The notes below the pieces were generated by a model, which was not told the DNA's origin, did not search any database, and saw only the letters and a list, made by a program, of their open reading frames with translations. 64,000 nucleotides of DNA, from positions 234,303 through 298,302 of the forward strand of contig NZ_LMUO01000019.1 in assembly GCF_009765905.1 (NCBI RefSeq), in the 5' to 3' direction. Below, in pieces: positions 51,421 to 59,556 of the stretch (position 1 is the stretch's first letter; each line of letters opens with the position of its first letter). Source of the stretch: Mucilaginibacter sp. L196 (GTDB taxonomy: Bacteria; Bacteroidota; Bacteroidia; Sphingobacteriales; Sphingobacteriaceae). The translations under genes were made by a program, and so were the position numbers.

Positions 51421-52236
51421 CTAATATTGCTCCTTTTCGTTTGGAAAGCTTTTGGCTTTCACATCACTTACATAGTTTTTGATAGCGCCGTTCATGATGT
51501 CGTATAAATCAGCATATTGACGAAGGAAACGGGGTTTGAATCCTTTGTTAATGCCCAACATGTCATGGATTACTAAAACCTGTCCGCTACAGGCTTGGCC
51601 TGCGCCAATACCGATGGTTGGGATGCTGATCATATCGGTTACTTCGGCGGCAAGTTTAGCAGGGATTTTTTCCAGTACTATTCCGAAACAGCCTAGCTCT
51701 TGTAGCTTTAAAGCGTCTTCTTTAAGTTTTTTGGCTTCTTCTTCGTGCTTGGCACGCACAGTATAGGTGCCGAATTTATAGATAGATTGGGGTGTTAAGC
51801 CCAAGTGCCCCATTACAGGTATTCCCGCGGTTAAAATGCGACTAACGGATTCCGCTATTTCAACGCCGCCTTCTATTTTTACGCCATGCGCGCCGGATTC
51901 TTTCATGATGCGGATGGCGGAGTTTAATGCTTCTTTTGAATTTCCCTGATAAGTGCCAAAAGGTAGATCGACTATTACCAAAGCGCGCTTTACCGCACGA
52001 ACAACCGATGAAGCATGATAGATCATCTGATCCAGCGTGATCGGCAGGGTGGTTTCGTGCCCGGCCATTACGTTGGAGGCTGAATCGCCAACCAATATAA
52101 TATCCATGCCTGCATCATCAACAATGGAGGCCATCGAATAATCATAAGCGGTAAGCATGGCAATCTTCTCGCCACTGTTTCTCATCTCCTGTAATATATG
52201 CGTGGTGATGCGCTTAACTTCTTTGTGTACAGACAT
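51421..52236 (-). CDS. panB: 3-methyl-2-oxobutanoate hydroxymethyltransferase
   Basis: 271 aa. First step of pantothenate synthesis, using methylene-THF and 2-oxoisovalerate. Family motifs: LTAYDYSMASIVDDAGMDIILVGDSASNV (metal-binding Asp), LPFGTYQGNSKEALNSAIRIMKESGAHGVKIEGG, MGHLGLTPQSI and IPTIGIGAGQACSGQVLVIHDMLG. A CACCTTTG box lies 20 bases upstream of the ATG. Confidence 0.96.
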   Translation of the reverse strand: MSVHKEVKRITTHILQEMRNSGEKIAMLTAYDYSMASIVDDAGMDIILVGDSASNVMAGHETTLPITLDQMIYHASSVVRAVKRALVIVDLPFGTYQGNSKEALNSAIRIMKESGAHGVKIEGGVEIAESVSRILTAGIPVMGHLGLTPQSIYKFGTYTVRAKHEEEAKKLKEDALKLQELGCFGIVLEKIPAKLAAEVTDMISIPTIGIGAGQACSGQVLVIHDMLGINKGFKPRFLRQYADLYDIMNGAIKNYVSDVKAKSFPNEKEQY

Positions 52237-52365
52237 AGTGTTTGTTTATGAGAAGCAAAGGTGGGAATTATTTCGGATTTTTTACTTTCGTTTGTTTTTA
52301 CCGGTGTTCAAGAGGGCTACGCCGTTTCGGATTTTCAATTTGGGATTTTATTTTCGGGCACATAC

Positions 52366-52407
52366 TGTACCACGGTACAAGTGAAACACCTGGTACATTT
52401 GGTACAC
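52366..52407. promoter_or_regulatory. Cluster of four GGTACA half-sites
   Basis: A palindrome TGTACC-AC-GGTACA (52366-52379) is followed by GGTACA at 392-397 and 401-406. The repeated hexamer suggests a binding region, but no regulator is identified. Confidence 0.35.
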
Positions 52408-52680
52408 TTTTCGTCCCAAAAACGTCCGAAACAGTGGCAAAAAAGCGGTTATTAGATTGTTTTTAAAGTGAATTTTGAGCGAAAAATGGTTGTTTTAGAC
52501 CGAAAAGCGATTGAAAAACGCCTATTTTTGTTGATTTTTCGCTGTTTTTTGATGGAAAATTGAGTGTTTTTGTGTGGTTTGGGAATACTTATGAATTGTT
52601 TTATCACAGAGTTCACAAAGAAAAATACAGAGGTTCGCAGAATTTTGTTTCACTTTGAAACAGTGCACTCTTAATAAACT

Positions 52681-52766
52681 TGTCATGCTGAGGAACGAAG
52701 CATCTATCCGCTAATCTGCAAAATGGTGAGTCTGTCGATAGATTCTTCGCTGTGCTCAGAATGACA
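52681..52766. repeat. Degenerate palindromic repeat, GTCATGCTGAGG type
   Basis: TGTCATGCTGAGGAACGAAG on the left and GATTCTTCGCTGTGCTCAGA on the right, a hybrid of the two GTCATT families. Confidence 0.8.
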
Positions 52767-52774
52767 TAGGGCCC

Positions 52775-52859
52775 GCATTAGGGATTGCAACGGATACCGG
52801 CCCTCGCGCTTAATGCCTCGTGTAGTATGAGTGCAAAGCCCGGGCCGCAGGCAATGCCC
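52775..52859. repeat. Repeat with GCATTAGGG / GGCAATGCCC ends
   Basis: Contains 'gcaacggataccggccctcg', matching 62869-62890 of the second copy (GCAACGGATACCAGCCCTCG). The CGGGCCGCAGG part near the right end corresponds to the tail of that copy near 63080. Confidence 0.75.
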
Positions 52860-52934
52860 AAATCCTCATCAATTTCTGATAATCCAATTACAATAAAATT
52901 CAAAATCACTCTTTTAAACCCCAAAATAAAATCA

Positions 52935-52942
52935 TACTTTTG
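52935..52942 (+). promoter_or_regulatory. -7 box of carA
   Basis: TACTTTTG fits TAnnTTTG. The leader to the ATG at 53056 is about 108 bases and contains a stray CATCCTGAGCTTAGTCGAAG repeat fragment (about 52999). Confidence 0.6.
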
Positions 52943-53055
52943 CAGCGTGAAAAAAGAAGTTTCTTACTTCATTTCTGCATCCTTAAAAGGGGCTTGTCAT
53001 CCTGAGCTTAGTCGAAGGGCTAACCAACCCATTAATCATTCTATTTTTTTAACAA

Positions 53056-54156
53056 ATGACTTACTTCACCCAACTACCGGCTGTATTATTACTGGCTGAC
53101 GGAACTGTGTTTTATGGCAAAGCTGCCGGAAAAATTGGTACTACTACCGGCGAAATATGCTTTAATACCGGCATGACCGGCTACCAGGAAATTTTTACTG
53201 ACCCATCGTATTTCGGTCAGATTATGGTGGCCACCAACGCGCATATCGGTAATTACGGTATTGCTGATGCTGAAGTTGAATCGGGGCAGATACAGATTGC
53301 CGGTTTGGTTTGTAAAAACTACAATATTAACTACAGCCGTAAACAGGCTAACGAAAGCATACAGGATTATTTCCAACAGCAGAACATCGTAGGTATCAGC
53401 GATATTGATACCCGTCAGCTGGTTCGCCATATACGCGATAAAGGTGCGATGAACGCGATTATCTCATCAGAAATTACTGATATTGAAGAGCTAAAAGCTA
53501 AGTTAGACCTGGTGCCATCAATGGATGGTTTGGAGCTATCTTCACAAGTATCTACCAAAGAAACCTATACTTTTGGTGATGAGAACGCTAAATACCGTGT
53601 AGCGGTGCTTGACTTAGGTGTTAAGAAAAACATCCTGCGCAATTTTGATGATCGTGATGTATATGCTAAGGTTTATCCTGCAAAAACAACATTCGAAGAA
53701 ATGGAAAAGGATTTTTCGCCATCGGGTTACTTCATCTCAAATGGTCCCGGCGACCCGTCGGCTATGCCTTACGCTATTGATACGGTGAAAGAGATATTGG
53801 CGGCAGGTAAACCAATGTTCGGGATATGTTTAGGTCACCAGTTATTGGCTTTGGCTAACGATATCCCAACCCAAAAAATGTTTAACGGTCACCGCGGATT
53901 AAACCACCCGGTAAAAAATATCATTATTAACCATTGCGAGGTTACTTCACAAAACCACGGTTTTGGCGTAGTGCCTGAAGCGGTAAGGGCATCAGACAAA
54001 GTTGAGATTACCCACGTTAACTTGAACGACCAGTCGATTGAGGGAATACGTGTAAAAGATAAAAAAGCATTCTCGGTACAATACCACCCGGAATCATCTC
54101 CCGGCCCACATGATAGCAGGTACTTGTTTGATGACTTTATTAAGTTGATGAATTAA
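53056..54156 (+). CDS. carA: Carbamoyl-phosphate synthase small subunit
   Basis: 366 aa. The N-terminal CPSase small domain (LLADGTVFYGKAAGKIG, GEICFNTGMTGYQEIFTDPSYFGQI) is followed by a class I glutamine amidotransferase domain: nucleophile Cys in MFGICLGHQLLA and His/Glu in YHPESSPGPHDS. It supplies ammonia to CarB for arginine and pyrimidine synthesis. carB is not next to it in this window. Confidence 0.97.
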   Translation: MTYFTQLPAVLLLADGTVFYGKAAGKIGTTTGEICFNTGMTGYQEIFTDPSYFGQIMVATNAHIGNYGIADAEVESGQIQIAGLVCKNYNINYSRKQANESIQDYFQQQNIVGISDIDTRQLVRHIRDKGAMNAIISSEITDIEELKAKLDLVPSMDGLELSSQVSTKETYTFGDENAKYRVAVLDLGVKKNILRNFDDRDVYAKVYPAKTTFEEMEKDFSPSGYFISNGPGDPSAMPYAIDTVKEILAAGKPMFGICLGHQLLALANDIPTQKMFNGHRGLNHPVKNIIINHCEVTSQNHGFGVVPEAVRASDKVEITHVNLNDQSIEGIRVKDKKAFSVQYHPESSPGPHDSRYLFDDFIKLMN

Positions 54157-54179
54157 GAGATTCATATATTATATGATAG

Positions 54180-54209
54180 AAAGGTCAGGATTAAATCCTG
54201 ACCTTTTTT
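54180..54209 (+). terminator. Rho-independent terminator of carA
   Basis: AAAGGTCAGGA (54180-54190), a 5-nt loop and TCCTGACCTTTTTT. A classic GC stem followed by a T-run, 24 bp after the stop codon. Confidence 0.95.
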
Positions 54210-54216
54210 GTTTAAC

Positions 54217-54586
54217 GTCATTGCGAGGTACGAAGCAATCTCTATGCTATACAGAGTAACTATTTCTTGTCTTAACCATGATTTTCCTGATTTAAGGATG
54301 ACCTGAAAATGCAAGTCAAATCAAGGAAATCTTTTAATCCTATAAATCAAGGTTCAGACAAAATAAAAGCACTGTCCAGACGTCACCGCGAAAATCGGCA
54401 TCGTCTGGCTCGGATAGCATAGACCCAACTACAAGAACTAACAGAGGCAGGCGCAGCCGGGAGTTTTTCTTTGGTTACTTTCTTTTTGACGGCCAAAAAG
54501 AAAGTGACGCTTAGCGCAGCAATACCAGAGAAAGGTAAGCCGTATAGTCTGTACAGTATAGAGATTGCTTCGTACCTCGCAATGAC
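54217..54586. repeat. GTCATTGCGAGG palindrome split by other repeats
   Basis: The left arm (54217-54257, with ...ctatgctatacagag) and right arm (54549-54586, ctgtacagtatagag...) form one palindromic unit. About 290 bp sit between them, including a GTCTTAACC...GGTTCAGAC element (54269-54359) and a GGCGCAGCCGGGAGTTTTTC segment with an inverted GTTACTTTCTTTTT / AAAAAGAAAGTGAC pair near 54475-54510. Confidence 0.75.
54269..54359. repeat. Gene-less GTCTGAACC-type element
   Basis: Starts GTCTTAACCATGATTTTCC and ends ATAAATCAAGGTTCAGAC; 91 bp. The ends match those around the GxxExxY gene, and the inner part keeps the AATCCTATAAATC motif. Confidence 0.75.
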
Positions 54587-54608
54587 GCGTGGTGATGGGT
54601 TGTTGCTT

Positions 54609-55148
54609 TCATTTCCCTAAATAATACCCCGGCACTTTCAATCCTTTCTTTTCTACATCCCAAATAATGCTTGATACCTTCCAGCCGGTTGGTGTTTTGA
54701 TGAGTTGAAAACTGTTTACACCTGTTTCGGTACTATCTTTCTTTTTGCTGTTGGTTGCTGACGTATAGCTACTGATGCGCTGGGCTATTTTGCCGAATTG
54801 CTCGTTTTTTCCGAAGATTTCTTTTTCGCTATAAGCATAAACGGTATCAGCTTCTACAAATGAGCGATACAGGTAAACAAACTGATTAATGGTAAATACC
54901 TGCGTTGTATCAGAGCCGTAATTGATCAGTTGTGCCTGCGGGATAAAGTGCGTTTTGATGGCTTCGTAATTCGGTGTATCGCCTTTTTTAAAGGTTACAG
55001 ATGCATAGGCATCATGTACGGCTTGGGTGATAGCTTCATCGTCAGGTACGGTATAAACGGCTGCGGAATCGGTAACGGGTTGGGTGTTTTTGGTATGGCA
55101 GGCGGTGAGGGCGATTATGCAGGTGCTGTATAGGAGGAGCTTTTTCAT
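54609..55148 (-). CDS. Lipoprotein with NTF2/SnoaL-like domain, unknown function
   Basis: 179 aa. Lipobox LTAC (Cys17) after MKKLLLYSTCIIA. The mature domain reads DDEAITQAVHDAYASVTFKKGDTPNYEAIKTHFIPQAQLINYG ... GWKVSSIIWDVEKKG, resembling NTF2-like folds. No catalytic residues are evident. It is isolated by repeats on both sides. Confidence 0.75.
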   Translation of the reverse strand: MKKLLLYSTCIIALTACHTKNTQPVTDSAAVYTVPDDEAITQAVHDAYASVTFKKGDTPNYEAIKTHFIPQAQLINYGSDTTQVFTINQFVYLYRSFVEADTVYAYSEKEIFGKNEQFGKIAQRISSYTSATNSKKKDSTETGVNSFQLIKTPTGWKVSSIIWDVEKKGLKVPGYYLGK

Positions 55149-55191
55149 GGTATTGGTATTAGTGTTAATAATATAAAGATGTAAAAAAGAA

Positions 55192-55269
55192 TTGTCATTC
55201 TGAGCGGAGCGAAGAATCTGTACGGGTGTAAACTACTTTACAGATTCTTCGCTCCGCTCAGAATGACAA
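55192..55269. repeat. Palindromic repeat, GTCATTCTGAGC type
   Basis: TTGTCATTCTGAGCGGAGCG on the left and its exact inverse on the right, almost the same as 283-359 apart from a GGAGCG/AGGGCG core. Confidence 0.9.
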
Positions 55270-55284
55270 GTGGGAGATAGAAAC

Positions 55285-55315
55285 ATTCATCGGCAAATTT
55301 CCGCCATTCACCGAC
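55285..55315 (+). promoter_or_regulatory. Predicted LytTR operator of the tiny-ORF locus
   Basis: ATTCATCGGC (55285-55294) and ATTCACCGAC (55306-55315) are 21 bp apart. The gap from the second repeat to the -7 box is 50 bases. Orientation, repeat sequence, phase and spacing equal those at 18353-18441. Confidence 0.7.
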
Positions 55316-55365
55316 AGTTTTTCAAGCCTCCCCAATTAGCGCTAACGGTGAGGACGTTGTATGTG

Positions 55366-55373
55366 CATTTTTG
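55366..55373 (+). promoter_or_regulatory. -7 box of the tiny-ORF locus
   Basis: CATTTTTG, one mismatch from TAnnTTTG, 20 bases before the ATG at 55394. The placement relative to the operator is the main support. Confidence 0.55.
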
Positions 55374-55393
55374 AATCATAAACAATAAACACA

Positions 55394-55492
55394 ATGGAAA
55401 AGCTACTCACTATTCATTTAATAAATTTCGCTGTACATGCGGCGGAACAGTTGCATTCGATATTGCTTACAATGGGGCACCTGGTAAAATAA
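55394..55492 (+). CDS. Putative 32-aa peptide, LytTR-regulated
   Basis: ATG at 55394, stop TAA at 55490-55492. Sequence begins MEKLLTIHLINFAVHAAEQL and ends in VK. It is helical and amphipathic to hydrophobic with three spaced histidines. No homologue is recognised. Support comes from its place 20 bases behind a promoter with a LytTR operator and from the second small frame directly after it. A chance ORF cannot be excluded at this length. Confidence 0.5.
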   Translation: MEKLLTIHLINFAVHAAEQLHSILLTMGHLVK

Positions 55493-55500
55493 TAAGGCAT

Positions 55501-55584
55501 ATGGAACGGATTACTACCTTTTACAATTATCTGCAAATAAATCTGTTTCGCATTGTGGCTGCGGTTTTGTTTAATTGGTATTAA
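55501..55584 (+). CDS. Putative 27-aa peptide, second in the tiny-ORF locus
   Basis: ATG at 55501, preceded by TAAGG, stop at 55582-55584. Sequence begins MERITTFYNYLQINLFRIVA and ends VLFNWY. The C-terminal two-thirds is strongly hydrophobic and could insert in a membrane. An 8-bp gap separates it from the first peptide, so the two could be read from one mRNA. Confidence 0.45.
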   Translation: MERITTFYNYLQINLFRIVAAVLFNWY

Positions 55585-55586
55585 GC

Positions 55587-55673
55587 AAGCCCCACCCAAA
55601 CCCTCCCCGGAAGGGAGGGCTTTTATAAGCATAAAGTCAAAGTCTCCCCTACCGGGGGAGATTTAGAGGGGGC
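55587..55673. repeat. CCCTCCCC / GGGGGAG palindromic repeat
   Basis: AAGCCCCACCCAAACCCTCC on the left, ACCGGGGGAGATTTAGAGGG on the right. Related copies at 56481-56580 and 62918-63018. Confidence 0.85.
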
Positions 55674-55677
55674 AGTG

Positions 55678-55708
55678 TTGGTTATATCATTAATCTATCG
55701 CATTTTTG
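55678..55708 (+). promoter_or_regulatory. Promoter candidate of the ABC exporter ATPase
   Basis: TTG (55678) and CATTTTTG (55701-55708) are 20 bases apart. The box ends 4 bases before the ATG at 55713, implying a very short or absent leader. Confidence 0.45.
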
Positions 55709-55712
55709 CGCC

Positions 55713-56477
55713 ATGGCTAAACAACCCATTATTACCGTAAATAACCTGGTAAAAAACTACGGCGACTTTAATGCCGTAAAGGATATTAGTTTTGAAGTTT
55801 ACGAGGGCGAGATCTTCGGGCTGCTTGGCCCGAACGGGGCCGGGAAGACTACCACTTTAGAAATTATTGAAACCCTGCGCGACAAAACATCCGGCACTAT
55901 TACCGTTGATGGTTTTGATATTGAGAAGGATGCCGCCAGTATCAAGAAACGCATTGGCGTGCAGTTGCAGGCAGCGGGATATTATCCTAACTTAAATCTT
56001 TCTGAATTAATTGAGCTGTTCTCGGGCTTATATGGCGTTAATAAAACACCTATGGAGATGCTGGAAAAGGTTGCCTTAACCGATAAAGCCAAAGCTAAAT
56101 ACAAAGAGCTTTCGGGTGGACAAAAACAGCGGTTTTCTATCGCTACTACTTTAATAAACGATCCCCGTATTATATTTTTGGATGAGCCAACTACAGGGCT
56201 TGATCCGCAAGCGCGCCGTAATTTGTGGGATTTGATCAAAGAAATTCGCGATAGTGGAACTACCGTGGTAATCACCACGCACTACATGGATGAAGCCGAA
56301 ATACTATGTGACCGTGTTGCCTTTGTTGATGGCGGCCGCATTATAGATATTGATACACCTGATAATTTTATTGATAAACTGGTTGCCACCGGTTTCGAGC
56401 GTAAGAAAGAAGTGAAGCTAGCCAACCTGGAAGACGTATTTATTAATTTGACAGGTAAGGAGTGGAGAGAAGGGTAA
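55713..56477 (+). CDS. ABC transporter ATP-binding protein
   Basis: 254 aa. Walker A GPNGAGKT, Q-loop in VQLQAAGYYPNLN, signature LSGGQKQRFSIA, Walker B IIFLDEPTTGLDPQ and switch His in TTHYMDEAE. It resembles the CcmA/NodI type that drives ABC-2 exporters. The permease follows 120 bp later on the same strand with a repeat in between. Placed right after the LytTR-controlled tiny ORFs, it might be part of the same envelope response; this is inference only. Confidence 0.93.
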   Translation: MAKQPIITVNNLVKNYGDFNAVKDISFEVYEGEIFGLLGPNGAGKTTTLEIIETLRDKTSGTITVDGFDIEKDAASIKKRIGVQLQAAGYYPNLNLSELIELFSGLYGVNKTPMEMLEKVALTDKAKAKYKELSGGQKQRFSIATTLINDPRIIFLDEPTTGLDPQARRNLWDLIKEIRDSGTTVVITTHYMDEAEILCDRVAFVDGGRIIDIDTPDNFIDKLVATGFERKKEVKLANLEDVFINLTGKEWREG

Positions 56478-56480
56478 GTA

Positions 56481-56580
56481 GCCCCCAGCCCCCTCTAAAT
56501 CTCCCCCGGTAGGGGAGACTTTTATTAGACTTTAATTTTTAAAAGTCCCTCTCTACCGGAGAGGGATTTAGGGTGAGGCT
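56481..56580. repeat. CCCTCTAAATCTCCCCC repeat between the ABC genes
   Basis: Opposing arms CCTCTAAATCTCCCCCGGTA and CTCTACCGGAGAGGGATTTA. It splits the ATPase and permease genes and may affect their relative expression. Confidence 0.85.
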
Positions 56581-56598
56581 CTAATGACACAATGACCA

Positions 56599-57735
56599 AT
56601 GAACAAACCATATAGTAATTTTAATGCGACCCTGGCTATTGCCAAGGCCAGTTTCCGATCGATATTGCGCAGCCCTTCGGCGGTGATATTTACGCTTTTG
56701 TTTCCATTGATATTTATTTTGGTGTTCGGCTTTATTGGCGGCGGCGGTATAACTGTTGATTTGGGCGTGGCTAAAGGCAGTGATGTAAATAACCCGATAT
56801 ACAAAGCTTTACAAGGTTCAGGTGTTATTCATTTGGTAACTAATGAAACTGCAGAACAGATGAACAAGGATCTGGCTAAAGGACACTTGGACGCTATTCT
56901 GAATATCACTAAAAACGCTACTAGCTGGCCCGTTTATGCCCCGCTACAGGGTAAGCCACAATCGCCACCTTTTACGGTGAATGTGCAGTATACTAGCGCT
57001 TCGCAGGAAAAAGGGAAGATATTGAACTCGTTAGTAAGTGGTATTTTGTTTAAGATGAATGCTGCAATGGCGAAAAACGCGCCACCTGCACTAGCTGAGT
57101 TAAAAGAAACCACCGTAACCGTTCGTGCCTATAAAACAATCGACTTTATTTTACCGGGACAATTAGGCTTTTCGCTGCTGAGTACCGGTGTGTTTGGTAC
57201 GGCATTCGTGTTTTTAAGTCTGCGCCAAACGCTGGTTATTAAACGCTTTTTTGCTACCCCGGTTAAGCGTTACAGTATTGTTGTAGGCGAGGCCTTGGCG
57301 AGGATCACCTTCGCGCTGATAGGTGCGGCATTTATATTATTGATCGGGCGATTTGCTTTTGGTTTTACACTGATACATGGCTTTGTCACTTTTATTAATA
57401 TGCTGATATTATCCTTTATTGGGGTGGTGGTATTTATGGGTTTCGGCTTTACGGTATCCGGTATCGCCAAAAATGAAAGCACCGTACCGCCGATTGCTAA
57501 TTTGGTTACTTTACCGCAGTTTTTATTGTCGGGCACGTTTTTCTCTATAACTGTTTTCCCAACTTGGTTACAGCCTATATGTAAGGTGTTGCCATTAACT
57601 TTCCTGAATGATGCCATGCGCCAGGTAGCTTTCGAAGGTGCAAACCTATGGGATGTGAGTCATCAATTGTTTTACCTGTTGCTTTGGGGCATCGGTATTT
57701 ACGCGGTGGCGGTTAAGGCGTTTAAGTGGGAGTAG
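56599..57735 (+). CDS. ABC-2 type transporter permease
   Basis: 378 aa. One N-terminal TM helix (about 25-45), a large extracytoplasmic domain (50-165), then five or six TM helices (about 180-372). Motifs FILPGQLGFSLLSTGVFGTAFVFLSLRQTLVIKRFFATPVKR and NLVTLPQFLLSGTFFSITVFPTWLQPICKVLPLTFLNDAMR are typical of ABC-2 permeases. Works with the ATPase at 55713-56477. Substrate unknown (drug or lipid export is usual). Confidence 0.9.
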   Translation: MNKPYSNFNATLAIAKASFRSILRSPSAVIFTLLFPLIFILVFGFIGGGGITVDLGVAKGSDVNNPIYKALQGSGVIHLVTNETAEQMNKDLAKGHLDAILNITKNATSWPVYAPLQGKPQSPPFTVNVQYTSASQEKGKILNSLVSGILFKMNAAMAKNAPPALAELKETTVTVRAYKTIDFILPGQLGFSLLSTGVFGTAFVFLSLRQTLVIKRFFATPVKRYSIVVGEALARITFALIGAAFILLIGRFAFGFTLIHGFVTFINMLILSFIGVVVFMGFGFTVSGIAKNESTVPPIANLVTLPQFLLSGTFFSITVFPTWLQPICKVLPLTFLNDAMRQVAFEGANLWDVSHQLFYLLLWGIGIYAVAVKAFKWE

Positions 57736-57807
57736 GGTGAACCAGGATTTAACGGATTTTTGGGATTTTAGGATAGTCCCACAAATCCCTTAAATCCTGG
57801 TTCAGAC
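57736..57807. repeat. Gene-less GTCTGAACC-type element
   Basis: Begins GTGAACCAGGATTTAACGG directly after the permease stop and ends AAATCCTGGTTCAGAC; 72 bp, with the GTCTGAACC family ends. Confidence 0.7.
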
Positions 57808-57816
57808 ATATCATCC

Positions 57817-59307
57817 TTACACCACCTTGTTATCCCTCGCCAATACTTTAAAGTATGCGGCGCTTTCTTTCGGGATGCGTTCCAGCGTTTTATAATCTAC
57901 ATAATATAAACCGAAACGGGTACCATAGCCGCTGGTCCATTCAAAATTATCCATTAGGCTCCAATAAAAATAACCTTTTACCGGTACACCTTCGGCGGTG
58001 GCTTTTTGCAACTGTGTAAGGTAGTTGCGCATAAATGATACCCTGTCGGTATCGTAAATATGCTTGTCAGGGGTTAATTCATCTGTTCCGCTAGTGCCGT
58101 TCTCGGTAATATATAATTCCCTTACGCCCCATAGCTTGTGTACATTTTTTGGTGCCCAGTATAGTGATTCCGGACCCAATACCTGCCATGCCGAAGTGCT
58201 CCGCGGTTGCGACTTAGCAAATGGCAATGTTTTATAGCCATCTTCATTATCGGCAGCCTGTACATAACCTGCGGGGTTGTATACATTTATCCCCACAAAA
58301 TCCAATGGCGAACTGATGATCTTCAGGTCTTCTTCGGTAAACTTTGGCGCATCGGCACCAGTTCTTTTCAGAAACTTATCGGTGTACTTTCCTTCCATTA
58401 CCACGGTGAGGTAACCTGCGTTCTCCTCCCGCATAGCAATTTCTGCAGCTTTGATGTTTTCCGGTGTATCAATTATTGGCACCGGTACACTTAGGTTTTC
58501 CGCAAGCCCTATCTTAGTCCCCGAAGGCGCATTTGCCCGTATAGCCTGTACAGCAAGGCCGTGAGCCAATACCGCATGGTGGCGCACCTGGTTAAGGCCG
58601 GCTTGCGGTAATTGTAAGCCGGGTGCAAATATACCATTGCCATAACCCAGCTCAACAAAGGTGCTCATTTCGTTAAGGGTAAAATAATGCTTAACCCTGT
58701 CGCCCAGTTGTTTGGAAATAAAGCCCGCATAGTCACCAAATGCCTTTGCTGTCTCGCGAGATTCCCAGCCTTTGTATTTATCGTGCAGGGCTTGTGGCAG
58801 GTCCCAATGGTATAAAGTTGCAAAAGGCTGGATGTCGTTTGCCAGCAGGTCGTCTGTTAATCGTTTATAAAAATCTATCCCTTTTTGATTTGGTGTGCCG
58901 GTGCCATCCGGAAAAATACGCGACCAAGCAACCGAGAAACGGAATATTTTTACATTCATATCCTTCATTAACTTAATGTCAGATGGGTAGCGGTGGTACA
59001 TATCGCAGGCAACATCGCCGGTATCATTATTCTTAACCTTGCCGGGGATGTGTGAAAAAGTATCCCATATGGTGGTGCCGCGGCCATCTTCGTTTACCGC
59101 TCCCTCAACCTGGTAGGCTGCGGTGGCTGTTCCCCACAAAAATCCTTCAGGAAAACTGCGTTCGCTGATATTTGCTAGCGCCGCCTCTACAGGATTTTTA
59201 AATGAAATAAGTGCAGGAGCTACAGATAAACCGGCTGCCGTTAAGCCGGCTGATTTTAAAAAATTCCGCCTGCCTAAAATTTTTTGATCATTTTTTGATG
59301 TTGACAT
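57817..59307 (-). CDS. GH1 beta-glucosidase with Tat signal
   Basis: 496 aa. The N-terminus has a twin-arginine signal: GRRNFLKSAGLTAAGLSVAPALI. The GH1 body starts FPEGFLWGTATAAYQVEGA; acid/base Glu in YFTLNEMSTF and nucleophile Glu in YITENGTS. It is expected to be folded in the cytoplasm and exported to the periplasm, cleaving beta-glucosides such as cellobiose. Tat-exported GH1 enzymes are less common than cytoplasmic ones. Convergent with the ABC genes. Confidence 0.92.
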   Translation of the reverse strand: MSTSKNDQKILGRRNFLKSAGLTAAGLSVAPALISFKNPVEAALANISERSFPEGFLWGTATAAYQVEGAVNEDGRGTTIWDTFSHIPGKVKNNDTGDVACDMYHRYPSDIKLMKDMNVKIFRFSVAWSRIFPDGTGTPNQKGIDFYKRLTDDLLANDIQPFATLYHWDLPQALHDKYKGWESRETAKAFGDYAGFISKQLGDRVKHYFTLNEMSTFVELGYGNGIFAPGLQLPQAGLNQVRHHAVLAHGLAVQAIRANAPSGTKIGLAENLSVPVPIIDTPENIKAAEIAMREENAGYLTVVMEGKYTDKFLKRTGADAPKFTEEDLKIISSPLDFVGINVYNPAGYVQAADNEDGYKTLPFAKSQPRSTSAWQVLGPESLYWAPKNVHKLWGVRELYITENGTSGTDELTPDKHIYDTDRVSFMRNYLTQLQKATAEGVPVKGYFYWSLMDNFEWTSGYGTRFGLYYVDYKTLERIPKESAAYFKVLARDNKVV

Positions 59308-59556
59308 ATGGGTATTTGTAATGGGTTTATATTTATGATTGTTGAACGAAAATATTTTGATGGTTATACAAAACTAAACCTGTGATCAGTTCGATGCATT
59401 TTTATAAGTTTTAATTGGTGGAGTAATGATAGTATAATATTGATAAACAACAAAATATTATTGCTTCTTTTTGAAGCGAAAAATTATCTGAACCTGAATT
59501 TGGGTGATTTTTTTGATTTATAGGATGAATTACTATCTTAGAGTAAAGAAACAGAT

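Larger units (their letters stand above)
52237..53055. other. Long spacer between panB and carA
   Basis: No gene is supported. From left to right it holds the panB promoter (CACCTTTG on the minus strand, 52256-52263), a cluster of GGTACA motifs (52366-52407), an A/T-rich stretch with AGCGAAAAAT / ATTTTTCGCT arms (about 52487-52543), a TCACAGAGTTCACAAAG repeat (about 52602), a palindromic repeat (52681-52766), a second repeat family (52775-52859) and the carA promoter. Confidence 0.7.

Noticed and set aside
52242..52466. 74-aa frames after panB
   Set aside because: Biased composition in an AT-rich spacer; no start signal.
52785..53099. 104-aa frame overlapping the carA start
   Set aside because: Runs through a repeat and the carA leader. 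A GTG-started leader peptide at about 52947 was considered, but the frame simply enters carA out of phase with no attenuator hairpin.
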